A stretch of DNA of 64,000 bases from an uncultured Lachnospiraceae bacterium (GCA_946414885.1 CAMKQH010000017.1:22773-86772); one strand, 5' to 3'; shown: positions 1 through 8,439, numbered from the stretch's first letter. Numbers and translations: made by a program. The notes: generated by a model from the letters alone, not told the origin.

Positions 1-632
1 GGCAAAACGTGTAAAAAGCGGCTGTGATCATCATATGCCGCATGGGCTGCCGCGGTGTCGGCAGAATGCATCATGGCCTGATACGTGATCTCCGATCCCT
101 TTTTACATGCCACGTCGCCGGAGGAAAAAATAATGGCCATCACGTTTTCATCTCCGTACTCAGCGGTTTTCTCCCTCTCCTTCCGCTCAGGATTCAGCAA
201 CCCAAAATCCATCTGATCGGAAATCAGACGGAATACGGGAACGGATGCGCGAAGCTCCCTGTCCAAAAGGGCGTATCTCTCTTCTGCGATCACAACCGCC
301 GACGGGTCCACGTAACGAAGGAGCTTATTCTGCTCCTCCACCGGCAGGGAAATGTCCGGCAAAACTGCCACGTAACCCAGATAAGATAACGCGAGCAGCA
401 TCATCGCACTCTGTGCTGACGGTCTGGCAAGCACTGCCACGCGCTCCGTCTTTCCGATTCCCTGCGCCTCAAGCGCTTCCCCCACCTGCATTGTCATCTC
501 GCGAAGCTGCCCGTAGGTGTACCTCTCCGCATACTTTTCCGATAAATAATCAACGATCGCCGTCTTCTCCTCATATTTCTGAAACACGGCATCCATCCGC
601 TTTACAAAATCTTCCCGCAAATATGTTTTCAT
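1..632 (-). CDS. AMP-dependent synthetase/ligase, N-terminal part (truncated by window edge)
   Basis: This is the first 210 codons of an ANL-superfamily adenylating enzyme, which activates a carboxylic acid as an acyl-AMP. The reading frame is open to the window edge, so the C-terminal part lies outside. Residues 1-60 look like the usual start of acyl-CoA synthetases (TYGQLREM). Around residues 165-178 the phosphate-binding A3 loop reads IIFSSGDVACKKG instead of the common TSGTTGxPKG, so it is degenerate. I chose ATG 632 over ATG 638 because GGAG lies 7 bases upstream of it. The DUF2442 and LuxR genes lie just upstream on the same strand, and the LuxR protein may regulate it (inference). The substrate cannot be told from this part. 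Confidence 0.8.
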   Translation of the reverse strand, partial: MKTYLREDFVKRMDAVFQKYEEKTAIVDYLSEKYAERYTYGQLREMTMQVGEALEAQGIGKTERVAVLARPSAQSAMMLLALSYLGYVAVLPDISLPVEEQNKLLRYVDPSAVVIAEERYALLDRELRASVPVFRLISDQMDFGLLNPERKEREKTAEYGDENVMAIIFSSGDVACKKGSEITYQAMMHSADTAAAHAAYDDHSRFLHVL

Positions 633-656
633 TTTCATTCTCCGTCTTAAGTTTCT

Positions 657-902
657 TTAGTCCATCATCATGGCATCCAGGAGTTCGTCGCAGGTCGCAT
701 TGATGACGTGCGTTCCGTCTGACCATACGATCCTGTCGCCGCAGGCTTTGGCCGTTGCGAAAAAGCCCACGTCCGTCAGCCGCGAAAACCGCAGAGTTTT
801 CACCCGCTTTATCATGTTCACGACCGCAACGCTGCCGTTCTTAAACTGCAGGACCAAAAGAAATCCGGGAAGCGGCGTTACTTCACTTAAAATCTCCTCC
901 AT
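657..902 (-). CDS. DUF2442 domain protein
   Basis: This 81-residue protein has the DUF2442 pattern: a short N-terminal strand with PLPGFLLVLQFKNGS, a central hydrophobic strand, and a C-terminal segment with IVWSDGTHVINATCDELLD. Members are small single-domain proteins of unknown function, often linked to toxin-antitoxin or regulatory contexts. A strong ribosome site, AAAGGAGGAG, precedes the ATG at 902. The stop lies 25 bases before the ligase start, so the two are probably cotranscribed. No catalytic residues are evident. Confidence 0.75.
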   Translation of the reverse strand: MEEILSEVTPLPGFLLVLQFKNGSVAVVNMIKRVKTLRFSRLTDVGFFATAKACGDRIVWSDGTHVINATCDELLDAMMMD

Positions 903-1032
903 TACGCGCTCCTCCTTTCTATTCCATCATACAAGCATGACGTTCATCGCACATCACCCGAATGGGTAGTTTTTGGGTAATTTTTTTCATCACCCATCCC
1001 CCTTTCCCCAAAAGGTTCCCCCCAACAACACG

Positions 1033-1064
1033 AAAAAAAGGCAAGGGTTTGATTCTCCCTTGCC
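1033..1064 (-). terminator. Rho-independent terminator after the LuxR gene
   Basis: GGCAAGGG (1040-1047) and CCCTTGCC (1057-1064) form an 8-bp perfect stem. Read on the minus strand, a run of T (1033-1039) follows. It lies about 50 bases past the LuxR stop codon and separates that gene from the DUF2442/ligase pair. The rest of 903-1111 holds only several GGGT/ACCC motifs near 955-1010 and no gene. Confidence 0.85.
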
Positions 1065-1111
1065 GTTTGGATCCGTGCCCGTGCACGATCTTATTCTCGT
1101 CACGCCTCTGG

Positions 1112-3568
1112 TTATCTTAACATGTCCACCAGCTTGCTTCTTCTGTCAATGTTCATTTTTTGGAAGGCGATCTTCAGATGATGCTTCACCGTGTTCTCCG
1201 AAATGTTGAGGCGCCTTGCGATCTCTTTATTATGCAGGCCCTTGGCGGCAAGCTCCGCAACCTCCCTCTCGCGATCCGTCAGTTCTTCCTCCTCCGAGCC
1301 CTGCTCCTCCAGCATGGCAAAGATATGGCTCTCGTCCGCCCGGTTATACCGCACGTCCAGCGCCTTGATCTCGCGGATGGTCTGTGCATGCTTTGAGGCA
1401 ATGCCAGGCATCAAAAACAGCACTTGGAAATACTTCCTGAAGCAAGCCAGGAAGGTATAATTCTTATCCTGCCCCGCCAGCGAAAGGGACTTATCCAAAT
1501 ACTCCGATGCCTTTACGATCCTTCCGATCGCCAGATAGCAAAGCGCTAGTCCGCAGTACATAAAATTCCGCGTGGACGTGGAGATCAGTCTCTCATCCAG
1601 GCTCAGGGATGCTTCCACGGAGGCGATCGCCTTGCTGTACTCCTTTTTCAGAAGGAGGTCCGTGATCCTGCAGGTCTTGATCATAAAGGTGGTGAAGGTC
1701 AGGTCAGACAACTGGTCCGCCTCCCCCTGGGTCCACAGAGCAGAGCGTCCCGTCTCCATCATCAGGCCCAACAGATATCCGCGCACCGTTTCCACCATGT
1801 AAACGTTCAGCATCTTCCCTTGCAGGAAGGGGAAGCCCTGTGCCTTGTTCTCCAGGTAATCTATGGCCTTCTGCAGCCCCAGCATGTTGGATCGGTAAAT
1901 GGAATTGATGCCGAGGAGCAACGCCGCGCCATAGGCTGCCGGCGCATTACCGGCCTGCTCCGCCAGGAACGCCGCCTTGTATGCCTGGATGTCCGATTCC
2001 TCAAACCTTCCCTGCACGGAATATGCCTCGCCGCGATAGATCTCAGCCGCGCCGGCCGCGTGATCATTCGTGAGCCGGTTGTAAAGCTTCATCACGCGAT
2101 CCATCACGTCCGCCGTCTCGAGCATGGTCCCCGGCTTTGAATACAACAGATACCACATGGAGGTGCAGCCAAACAAGAAGGGCTCCTCCTTTACAAACAG
2201 CTCCGACGAACGATCCAGCAATTCCTCCGCCCGCTGATATTTCTTTTCCATATTTTCCAGATCCGGGAAATCGCTAAAGGCATCCAGCAGATACCATTCC
2301 CCCAGCAGCTGTTCGTCGCCAATCCCCTCTAATAACCCACGGATCCGCTTCATCTGCGTCTCAAATTCCTGAAACTGGCAGCCTGCGTACAATCCATAGC
2401 AAAGTCTCAAAAGGGACAGGGGATATTTCTTCTGAATCTCCTCCGGACAGCGCCGAAGCACGGTCTTCGCCAGCGTAGCATAAGAGACGCCGTCAAAATC
2501 CTCCGTGATCAGGCATACCAACCGGCACTTTAGAATGCTCTCATCGTCATCCGCGTGAAAGAAACAGTTGACGGCCGCCCGGTCCATGCCATTCTTTTGA
2601 TATACGATGCCGGATTTCCGGTAAACCTCCCTGCGGAAGCTCTCATCCGTCTCCAACAACTGATTCTGAAGAAACCGGAGCAAAATTTCATGCGGATACA
2701 GTTCCCTCTTCGCCTGCTGATGGCGTACCAGCGGGATCCTCAAAAACAGTTGCCTTAGTTCCTCTCCACGGATTTCCTCCGGCTGAAGCTCCTTCACGAT
2801 CCCTTCGGAAAGTCTGTCAAACAGGCAAAACCTTAAAAGCGCTTCCTGTTGTTGAGGTTGCAGGCGCTTCCAGAAAAATTCGTGCAACAGGTCTTCCATG
2901 TCCTTGATCTCAACGGCTCCCTCGCCCTCTGACTCATTCTCAAGGCAGAGCGCAACGGCCGCCGCCCAGCCGTCAGTCCGCTGGCGGATCTCCCGGATCT
3001 TCTCAGTCGTCACCTTCGTCCCAAGCTGCTTTGCAAACGCCTCCACGTCCCTCTCGTTCAAAAGCAGGTCCCTGCTGTGGAAATAACAAATGGACCCTTC
3101 CAGGGAAGACAAAACGTTTCTGTGCCGCCCAAAGTTTTGGGAAATAAAGATCGTCCGCAGCCCGTCCCTGTCGCGTTTGGCCAGGCTGTCCAAGACCTGC
3201 GGCTGCCAATTGGCTAGGGCAAACTGAAAATTGTCAAACACAAGGGTCAGCGGCTCCTTTACCTTTAATTCCATCAGGATCTTGGCCGCCTGCTCCGCAT
3301 TGCTTCGGTTCAGATATCCCAGATCCTGCAGCTTGCCAGCGGCAATCTCGTCCACCTGATGGATCTGACGGATGAACCAACGGAAACTGCTGTCAGGGAG
3401 ACTCTCCACCGCCGTATACCAATAAACCGGCTCCTCGCTTCCGTCCAGGATCCTGTGCACGGCCGTGGTCTTTCCGTAACCCGCCGGCGCCTCCAATATG
3501 GAGAGCGGACAATCCAGTATTCTATCCAGTTTTTGCAACAGTTCTTCTGAAAAATATAACTGTTCCAT
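1112..3568 (-). CDS. LuxR-family ATP-dependent transcriptional regulator (MalT/LAL type)
   Basis: An 818-residue large ATP-binding LuxR (LAL) regulator. The N-terminal STAND NTPase has Walker A APAGYGKTT at residues 27-35 and a Walker B-like LTLVFDN near residue 109. A long helical repeat region follows, and the C-terminal 60 residues are a LuxR helix-turn-helix (LTDREREVAELAAKG, then NKEIARRLNISENTVKHH). MalT-type proteins sense an inducer and activate nearby genes. The frame also opens at TTG 3589, but ATG 3568 has AAAGGGG nine bases upstream and is preferred. Its likely targets are the divergent 39-residue membrane peptide or the ligase downstream (inference). Confidence 0.9.
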   Translation of the reverse strand: MEQLYFSEELLQKLDRILDCPLSILEAPAGYGKTTAVHRILDGSEEPVYWYTAVESLPDSSFRWFIRQIHQVDEIAAGKLQDLGYLNRSNAEQAAKILMELKVKEPLTLVFDNFQFALANWQPQVLDSLAKRDRDGLRTIFISQNFGRHRNVLSSLEGSICYFHSRDLLLNERDVEAFAKQLGTKVTTEKIREIRQRTDGWAAAVALCLENESEGEGAVEIKDMEDLLHEFFWKRLQPQQQEALLRFCLFDRLSEGIVKELQPEEIRGEELRQLFLRIPLVRHQQAKRELYPHEILLRFLQNQLLETDESFRREVYRKSGIVYQKNGMDRAAVNCFFHADDDESILKCRLVCLITEDFDGVSYATLAKTVLRRCPEEIQKKYPLSLLRLCYGLYAGCQFQEFETQMKRIRGLLEGIGDEQLLGEWYLLDAFSDFPDLENMEKKYQRAEELLDRSSELFVKEEPFLFGCTSMWYLLYSKPGTMLETADVMDRVMKLYNRLTNDHAAGAAEIYRGEAYSVQGRFEESDIQAYKAAFLAEQAGNAPAAYGAALLLGINSIYRSNMLGLQKAIDYLENKAQGFPFLQGKMLNVYMVETVRGYLLGLMMETGRSALWTQGEADQLSDLTFTTFMIKTCRITDLLLKKEYSKAIASVEASLSLDERLISTSTRNFMYCGLALCYLAIGRIVKASEYLDKSLSLAGQDKNYTFLACFRKYFQVLFLMPGIASKHAQTIREIKALDVRYNRADESHIFAMLEEQGSEEEELTDREREVAELAAKGLHNKEIARRLNISENTVKHHLKIAFQKMNIDRRSKLVDMLR

Positions 3569-3599
3569 CAGTTTCGACCCCTTTAGCAAATTCTAATTC

Positions 3600-3627
3600 T
3601 TGATTTTTGCGACAAATATGATATGAT
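3600..3627 (+). promoter_or_regulatory. Sigma-A type promoter for the 39-residue peptide
   Basis: TTGATT (3600-3605), a 16-bp spacer and TATGAT (3622-3627) lie about 70 bases upstream of the small gene at 3696. The promoter sits in the gap between the divergent LuxR gene and the small gene, so LuxR control is possible. Confidence 0.5.
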
Positions 3628-3695
3628 GTAATAAGAGTTTTTAGAAGTTCAGGCATTCTGCATTCCGATTTGGACGTAACAGAGAGGAGAACCTC

Positions 3696-3815
3696 ATGGA
3701 ATTATTATTTCTTTTGGGCGGCGGACTGCTGATCATCATCATCGCAGTGGTGATCGCCGTGGTCAGTTCCGTAGTTAGCGCCGTGGCGGCAGATCAAGAT
3801 GACGGAGAAGATTGA
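3696..3815 (+). CDS. 39-residue single-pass membrane peptide
   Basis: A short open frame starts at ATG 3696 behind a strong GAGAGGAG ribosome site. The product has an N-terminal hydrophobic span (LLFLLGGGLLIIIIAVVIAV, residues 3-22), a second stretch SSVVSAVAA, and an acidic tail DQDDGED. It has its own promoter and a terminator that overlaps its stop codon, so it forms a complete monocistronic unit. It is not recognised as a known family. Such units are often stress or envelope microproteins, but no function is claimed. Confidence 0.65.
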   Translation: MELLFLLGGGLLIIIIAVVIAVVSSVVSAVAADQDDGED

Positions 3816-3838
3816 TAACGATCTCCGTCATCTTTTTT
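3797..3838 (+). terminator. Rho-independent terminator overlapping the 39-residue gene
   Basis: AGATGACGGAGA (3797-3808) pairs perfectly with TCTCCGTCATCT (3822-3833) and is followed by six T. The left arm encodes the acidic C-terminus of the peptide, so the coding end and the terminator share bases. Confidence 0.9.
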
Positions 3839-3878
3839 GTTACAATCTCTCGGCACGCGCCCCTAAGCACATTTGTCT

Positions 3879-5057
3879 TTATTCCAACTCATCAAGCGCG
3901 CCGTACGTCACGGCCCGAAGCTTTCTTACGATCTGCACGTTTCCGAAATCTCCCCGCTGCACGAAATACAGGAATACCAGCTGGTCCTTGGGATCCATCA
4001 CAACGAAATTGCCGGTCCAGCCGTCCCATCCGAAGACGCCTTCATTCCCGAACAACCCTTCCGTCACGGGATCTAGCAGCGTTCTCATAAGACATCCGTA
4101 TCCAAAGCCATCCACCGCATTCCAGTACAGATTATCCTTTTGCGCCTGCGTCAAAGCATCCTTTTGCATAAATGCCACGGTCCTGCTCCCCAGGATCCGC
4201 CTGCCGTTATAAACGCCGCCCTGGATCATCATCTGCGCGAAGTGCGCATAATCATCCAAGGTCGAAACAAGCCCCGCGCCGCCGGATTCAAAGGCCACGT
4301 CCTCCCCGTAATAAACAGCGAGGTGACAATCCAGGGAAGGCGCGATCTTCCCCTGCTTCTGATCATAAAGATATATCTGCGCAAAGCGGTCCTTCTTCTC
4401 CTTGGGCACAAAGAATCCCGTATCCTTCATGTCCAGGGGCTCAAAGATCTCTTTTTTCAAGAACTCACCGTACCGCATTCCGGACACGGCTTCCACCATG
4501 GCGCCCAGAACGTCAGCGGACAAGCCATACATCCATTTTTCTCCAGGCTGGAAGCAGGTTGGGATCTTTGCGATCTCCCGCATATAGTCCCGCGTCGTGA
4601 CCGTCTCTCCGTGAAGCCGCCTGTCCACCAGCTCCCCGAACAGCTTCGCCATGCGCCTGCCGGGCTCATGCCCCTCGTCAGGATAGGGAATGCCCGAGTT
4701 CATGTTCAAGAGATCCCAAATGGTGATCGGACGCTTTAACGTCACCTCCTGCCCGTCTTCCCAAACCTTCGTCTCCCAAAACTCCGGAAGATAATACGCA
4801 ACCGGGTCATGCAGGTCAATCAGTCCGCGCTCCGCAAGGATCATCACCGCCACTGCCGTCACCGGCTTTGTCATCGAGAACAGCCGGATCATCGTATCCC
4901 GCGCCATGGGACGTCCCTCTTCCTTATCCGCCATGCCATAGGCCCCGTAATAGATTTCCTTTCCATTATGCAAAACCAATGCGCTAGCCCCCGGCAGATT
5001 TCCCGCCTCCACCTCACGCAGCAGCACCTGATCCATCAACTCTTTATAATTCTTCAT
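3879..5057 (-). CDS. Serine hydrolase of the class C beta-lactamase / esterase family
   Basis: A 392-residue protein of the beta-lactamase (PF00144) fold. The nucleophile motif SxxK is SMTK near residues 61-64, and the expected tyrosine motif is WMYGLS near residue 178. A glycine-rich region with GWDGWTGN near the C-terminus corresponds to the third active-site element (HxG/WxG-like). No signal peptide or lipobox is seen, so it probably acts in the cytoplasm as an esterase or peptidase rather than in antibiotic resistance. AAAGGAGA precedes the ATG. It ends 40 bases from the convergent small-gene terminator. The substrate is unknown. Confidence 0.85.
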   Translation of the reverse strand: MKNYKELMDQVLLREVEAGNLPGASALVLHNGKEIYYGAYGMADKEEGRPMARDTMIRLFSMTKPVTAVAVMILAERGLIDLHDPVAYYLPEFWETKVWEDGQEVTLKRPITIWDLLNMNSGIPYPDEGHEPGRRMAKLFGELVDRRLHGETVTTRDYMREIAKIPTCFQPGEKWMYGLSADVLGAMVEAVSGMRYGEFLKKEIFEPLDMKDTGFFVPKEKKDRFAQIYLYDQKQGKIAPSLDCHLAVYYGEDVAFESGGAGLVSTLDDYAHFAQMMIQGGVYNGRRILGSRTVAFMQKDALTQAQKDNLYWNAVDGFGYGCLMRTLLDPVTEGLFGNEGVFGWDGWTGNFVVMDPKDQLVFLYFVQRGDFGNVQIVRKLRAVTYGALDELE

Positions 5058-5102
5058 CTCACGTCTCCTTTATCACACAGTTTCCCAAAATCCCACTTCA
5101 TC

Positions 5103-5290
5103 ACAGCGAGATATGTATCTTTTTGATTTTCCGCTGTTAAAAATCTTGTGCCTGCTTGGTTTTCTACGGCGAGATTTACATTTTTTGATTTCCCGCTGTC
5201 AAAGATCTTCCGTCTACTCGGTTTTCTACAGCGAGATTTACAATTTCTGATTTCCCGCTGTTTCAAGCATTCTTCTTGCCCGATTTTGCG
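5103..5290. repeat. Tandem array, about 62-bp period, each unit with a CAGCG palindrome
   Basis: Three units begin at 5104, 5167 and 5229 (periods 63 and 62). Each carries an imperfect palindrome of 34-35 bp bounded by ACAGCG (ACGGCG in the middle unit) and CGCTGT: 5103-5137, 5166-5199 and 5228-5261. The linkers share GATCTT and CGGTTTTCTA. The period is not a constant multiple of three and no frame is preserved between units, so the open frame that crosses it is unlikely to be a gene. It lies upstream of the serine hydrolase start. The following stretch to 5397 holds nothing recognisable. Confidence 0.8.
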
Positions 5291-5397
5291 AAGGGAGCCA
5301 CCTCTATAAACCCCAATTTGCAAATCAGCAACCATCCCTACAAACCCCGATATACGAAACCACCCCGTCAAAACCGAACTTTGGATTCCAGCCACAC

Positions 5398-5443
5398 AAA
5401 AACACCTGTCAGCCATTACTATCACTATAATGGATGACAGGTG
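5398..5443 (-). terminator. Rho-independent terminator downstream of the GH51 gene
   Basis: CACCTGTCAGCCATTA (5403-5418) pairs with TAATGGATGACAGGTG (5428-5443) with a single mismatch. On the minus strand it is followed by TTTTTG. It ends the arabinofuranosidase transcript beyond the 31-bp repeat array. Confidence 0.8.
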
Positions 5444-5511
5444 CTTCGGTCAACGGATTTTTCCGTAACGAAACATTCCGCCTCACATATTCAATTTATC
5501 ACGGAAGTCCA

Positions 5512-5697
5512 CTATTTCTTTTGCGCAACCTTAGGCAACCAATTATTGTTTCAAGGTAACCTCAATCCGCCAATTACTTCTTCTGCGCAACCTCAAGCCG
5601 CCAATTATTTCTTCAGCGTAACCTCTAGCCACCAATTACTTCTTCAGCGTAACCTCTGGCAACCAATTACTTCTTTAAGGTAACCTCAAGCAGCACA
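5512..5697 (-). repeat. Six 31-bp units duplicating the end of the GH51 gene with its stop codon
   Basis: The last seven codons of the arabinofuranosidase (EVTLKK plus stop), about three bases of the preceding codon and about seven bases after the stop form one 31-bp unit. Five further degenerate copies follow it downstream. Stop-equivalent triplets sit at 5667, 5636, 5605, 5574, 5543 and 5512, exactly 31 bp apart. Since 31 is not a multiple of three, copies after the first stop lie in shifting frames and cannot be translated as one protein. Each unit contains a GGTTAC- or GGTTGC-like core. Confidence 0.85.
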
Positions 5698-7169
5698 ACG
5701 CTTCTTGCGGGAAGCTCGAAGGAAAGGCCGTCCTTGGTGATGGTAACGGCGTCGAAGTCGGCGCCCTGTACCTTGTTCGGAGCCTTGAAGGTATTGTGTG
5801 CGTCCATCTTGCCAGTCACGATCTGACCCTTAACGGACTTCACCTTACCGCTTGCGAAAGCGATCTCCATGGCCTCGGAAGCATCCAGGGACATGTTCGT
5901 CATGGTAACGTAGAGCTTACCATTCTTGTCAACGGTCACGGACTCCGTCAGCTTCTTTGCCTTCAGGTCGCCGATGCCCGCCTCGCTGTTTCCGGTGAGG
6001 GTGGACTCTACCAGGTCATTATCCTGATGTACCTTGTACAGGTTGAATACGTGCCAGGTCGGGGTCTTGATCATCTTCTTGCCTTCTGTAAGGATCACGG
6101 ATTGCAGTACGTTCACCATCTGTGCGATGTTAGCCATCTTTACGCGGTCACAGTTCTTGTTGAAGAGGTTCAGGTTGATGCCAGCCACAAGCGCATCCCT
6201 AATGGTATTCTGCTGATACAGGAATCCGGGATTGGTTCCGGGCTCCACGTCATACCAGGTGCCCCACTCGTCAATGATCATGCCGATCTTCTTGTCGGGA
6301 TCGAACTGATCCATGATGGCACCGTGACGCGCGATCAGCGTCTCCATAAACATGGTCTTATCCATGGTGGCATACCATTCTTCCTTGGAGAACTCCGTTG
6401 CGGATCCCTTGTGCTCCCATTTACCGCTGGGTACCGTGTAATAATGCAGAGAAAGACCGTTCATGAAGCCAAAGCCATGATCAAAGCAGGTCTCCAGCAC
6501 CTTTTCGGTCCAGTGATAGTCATTACTGTTTGCACCGCAGGCGATCTTTGCGATGGGATGCTCATGATCATAATTGCGGATATAGGTCTGATATCTGCGG
6601 AACAGGTCTCCGTAATACTCGGGGCGCATGTTGCCGCCGCAGCCCCAGTTCTCGTTGCCGACGCCAAAATAATCAACCGTCCAAGGCTCCTCATGACCAT
6701 TTTCCTTACGCTGGTCAGCCATGGGGGACACGCCCTTAAAGGTCATGTACTCCACCCACTCGCTCATCTCCTGAACGGTGCCGCTTCCCACGTTGCCGTT
6801 CACGTAGGTCTTACAGCCAAGCTGGCGGCAGAGCTCCATGAATTCATGGGTGCCAAAGCTGTTGTCCTCAACAACGCCGCCCCAGTGGGTATTGATCATC
6901 TTCTTGCGCTTTTCCTTAGGACCGATGCCGTCCTTCCAGTGATACTCGTCTGCAAAACAGCCGCCGGGCCAGCGAAGCACGGGAACCTTGATCTCCTTCA
7001 ATGCTTCCACCACGTCCTTACGCATGCCGTTCACGTTCGGGATGTCAGAATTCTCCCCAACAAAAATTCCCTCATAAATGCATCTTCCCAGATGCTCAGA
7101 AAAATGTCCCTGCAGTTCGGGATTTACGTGTCCCTGCTTTACCTCAGGATTAACAAATAATTTTGCCAC
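5667..7169 (-). CDS. abfA: GH51 alpha-L-arabinofuranosidase, intracellular
   Basis: A 500-residue glycoside hydrolase family 51 enzyme, which releases terminal L-arabinofuranose from arabino-oligosaccharides. The acid/base is Glu173 in [12 protein letters not shown] and the nucleophile is Glu301 in [20 protein letters not shown] near residues 66-76 is also typical. No signal peptide is present, so it acts on imported oligosaccharides. It starts at GTG 7169 with AAAGGAGG upstream. Its promoter is flanked by an inverted pair of operator-like sites. Its 3' end has been tandemly duplicated. Released arabinose would feed the isomerase/kinase genes at 13.7-17.7 kb and araD at 63 kb (inference). Confidence 0.95.
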   Translation of the reverse strand: MAKLFVNPEVKQGHVNPELQGHFSEHLGRCIYEGIFVGENSDIPNVNGMRKDVVEALKEIKVPVLRWPGGCFADEYHWKDGIGPKEKRKKMINTHWGGVVEDNSFGTHEFMELCRQLGCKTYVNGNVGSGTVQEMSEWVEYMTFKGVSPMADQRKENGHEEPWTVDYFGVGNENWGCGGNMRPEYYGDLFRRYQTYIRNYDHEHPIAKIACGANSNDYHWTEKVLETCFDHGFGFMNGLSLHYYTVPSGKWEHKGSATEFSKEEWYATMDKTMFMETLIARHGAIMDQFDPDKKIGMIIDEWGTWYDVEPGTNPGFLYQQNTIRDALVAGINLNLFNKNCDRVKMANIAQMVNVLQSVILTEGKKMIKTPTWHVFNLYKVHQDNDLVESTLTGNSEAGIGDLKAKKLTESVTVDKNGKLYVTMTNMSLDASEAMEIAFASGKVKSVKGQIVTGKMDAHNTFKAPNKVQGADFDAVTITKDGLSFELPARSVVLLEVTLKK

Positions 7170-7195
7170 GCTGTTTCCTCCTTTATTTCATCGTA

Positions 7196-7283
7196 AAAAC
7201 GATTTATTTTCAATTCTTAACTATACTATATCTGTAATTTCGGAGAAATGCAATGCTTTTTGGCAAATTTTATAAATCGTTTT
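7196..7283 (-). promoter_or_regulatory. GH51 promoter flanked by inverted 12-bp operator-like sites
   Basis: On the minus strand TTGCAT (7248-7253), a 17-bp spacer and TATAGT (7225-7230) form a promoter. It is flanked by AAAACGATTTAT (7196-7207) and its exact reverse complement ATAAATCGTTTT (7272-7283). Each site has a CG centre in an A/T-rich near-palindrome, as LacI-family operators do. One site would block the start region and the other lies upstream of -35, which would suit a looping repressor. No repressor gene is adjacent. Confidence 0.6.
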
Positions 7284-7313
7284 ACCCTTTCTTATCACAT
7301 TCCTGAAACAATC

Positions 7314-7343
7314 AAAAAAGGAGCCCTGAATCCTCAGCACTCC
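7314..7343 (-). terminator. Terminator after the HlyD-like gene
   Basis: On the minus strand GGAG, TG, CTGA, a GGAT loop, TCAG, GG and CTCC fold into a stem with one internal mismatch, followed by six T (7314-7319). It closes the exporter transcript 13 bases past the HlyD stop. Confidence 0.75.
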
Positions 7344-7355
7344 TTCCATCAAAAC

Positions 7356-8435
7356 TCAATTGATGCTCTCCAAAACGTATTGTAACACGCTCTTCCTGTC
7401 CGTGACAATCTTTACTTGACAGAAAAGTCCGCTCATCAGGGAAATCGTCTCGCCTTTCTTGTTGGTCAGCGTTGTCGCGTCACAGTCGATCCAGACCGGG
7501 AAATAAGACATGCCGCTGTTTTGGTCAAATTCCGCCTCCTTGGCAATCTTGCAGATGCGTCCGGTGAGGGTTCCGTATTCCGTGGAGGGGAAGGCTCCAA
7601 TCTCAAACTTTACTTCCTGCCCCTCGCGGATCTTTCCAATATCAGTGTTCAGCACAATAGCCTGCGCCTGAAAGGTCTTTTGTTGTTCCGGATAAATTTG
7701 GCCAACCTGGCTGTCGGCATACAGGATCCCGCCAGTTTCTAATTTGTCTGATGCGTAAAAGTACCCATCGTCTTTCGCGCGAATGACAAATTTACCATTG
7801 ACAAAATCTTCCGCAGCAATGCCCTGGGTAAGTTCCCGATACTCCTCTTCCAGCGTTTGGAGTTCCTTTTGCACGCTTGACTTTTCATTCAAAACGCTAC
7901 GCGCAAACGTGATCTTGTCAGTCTTGACCTCTTCCAACTGAAGGAGAAAAAGTTTTTTCCGGATCTGGAATTCTTCAAAAAAGAGGTTGTCCTTCATGGC
8001 GTCAAGCTGCGCCGCGTCAAGCTCCTCCATCGTCACCGCGTCGCCATTCAAAAACCCGTTATATACCTTCAGAATGGCCAGATGCTCCTGCGCTTTCCGC
8101 AGCTTTTCATAATCATCATTCATGCCATTGTCATTTGACAGGCTTTCCAATTCCAGCAGCGCGTCACCGCTTTGCACTCTTTGTCCGTCCGAGACGCAAA
8201 CCTTTGTGATCCTGGCGTTATAGTCACAATTCACCGCCACGCGATCCCCCGTATCCAGAATAACGCCGTCGCATTCCGTGACTTCGTCGATCTTGGAAAC
8301 GGTCATCCACAGAAGGGAGATGATAGTGATTCCAAACAAAACGTATACAAATCCCACGATCGCAGGATTTGGTTTTTTCTCATAAATCTCCGTACTTTCC
8401 GAGAGATTTTTCATGTCTATTATGATCGGTTTCAA
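7356..8435 (-). CDS. HlyD-family accessory (membrane fusion) protein of peptide exporter
   Basis: A 359-residue membrane-fusion-type protein. A short cytoplasmic N-terminus is followed by one membrane span near residues 27-46, then a biotinyl-lipoyl-like first half (VNCDYNARITKVCVSDGQRVQSGDALLELES), a coiled-coil region around residues 110-210, and a returning beta-barrel half (GREGQEV-like IREGQEVKFEIGAFPSTEYG). In Gram-positive bacteria such proteins assist C39-peptidase ABC exporters of double-glycine peptides. It begins 4 bases after the exporter stop codon and is surely translated with it. The transcript ends at the terminator 13 bases downstream. Confidence 0.88.
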   Translation of the reverse strand: MKPIIIDMKNLSESTEIYEKKPNPAIVGFVYVLFGITIISLLWMTVSKIDEVTECDGVILDTGDRVAVNCDYNARITKVCVSDGQRVQSGDALLELESLSNDNGMNDDYEKLRKAQEHLAILKVYNGFLNGDAVTMEELDAAQLDAMKDNLFFEEFQIRKKLFLLQLEEVKTDKITFARSVLNEKSSVQKELQTLEEEYRELTQGIAAEDFVNGKFVIRAKDDGYFYASDKLETGGILYADSQVGQIYPEQQKTFQAQAIVLNTDIGKIREGQEVKFEIGAFPSTEYGTLTGRICKIAKEAEFDQNSGMSYFPVWIDCDATTLTNKKGETISLMSGLFCQVKIVTDRKSVLQYVLESIN

Positions 8436-8439
8436 CTCG

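Noticed and set aside
3569..3589. TTG start adding seven residues to the LuxR regulator
   Set aside because: ATG 3568 has a better placed AAAGGGG and matches the family start.
5054..5425. 123-codon minus-strand open frame upstream of the serine hydrolase
   Set aside because: It runs through the 62-bp repeat array in differing registers, has basic low-complexity composition and no good ribosome site.
5796..7160. 454-codon plus-strand frame antisense to the GH51 gene
   Set aside because: It mirrors the GH51 codons exactly, with His/Leu-rich composition typical of antisense frames.
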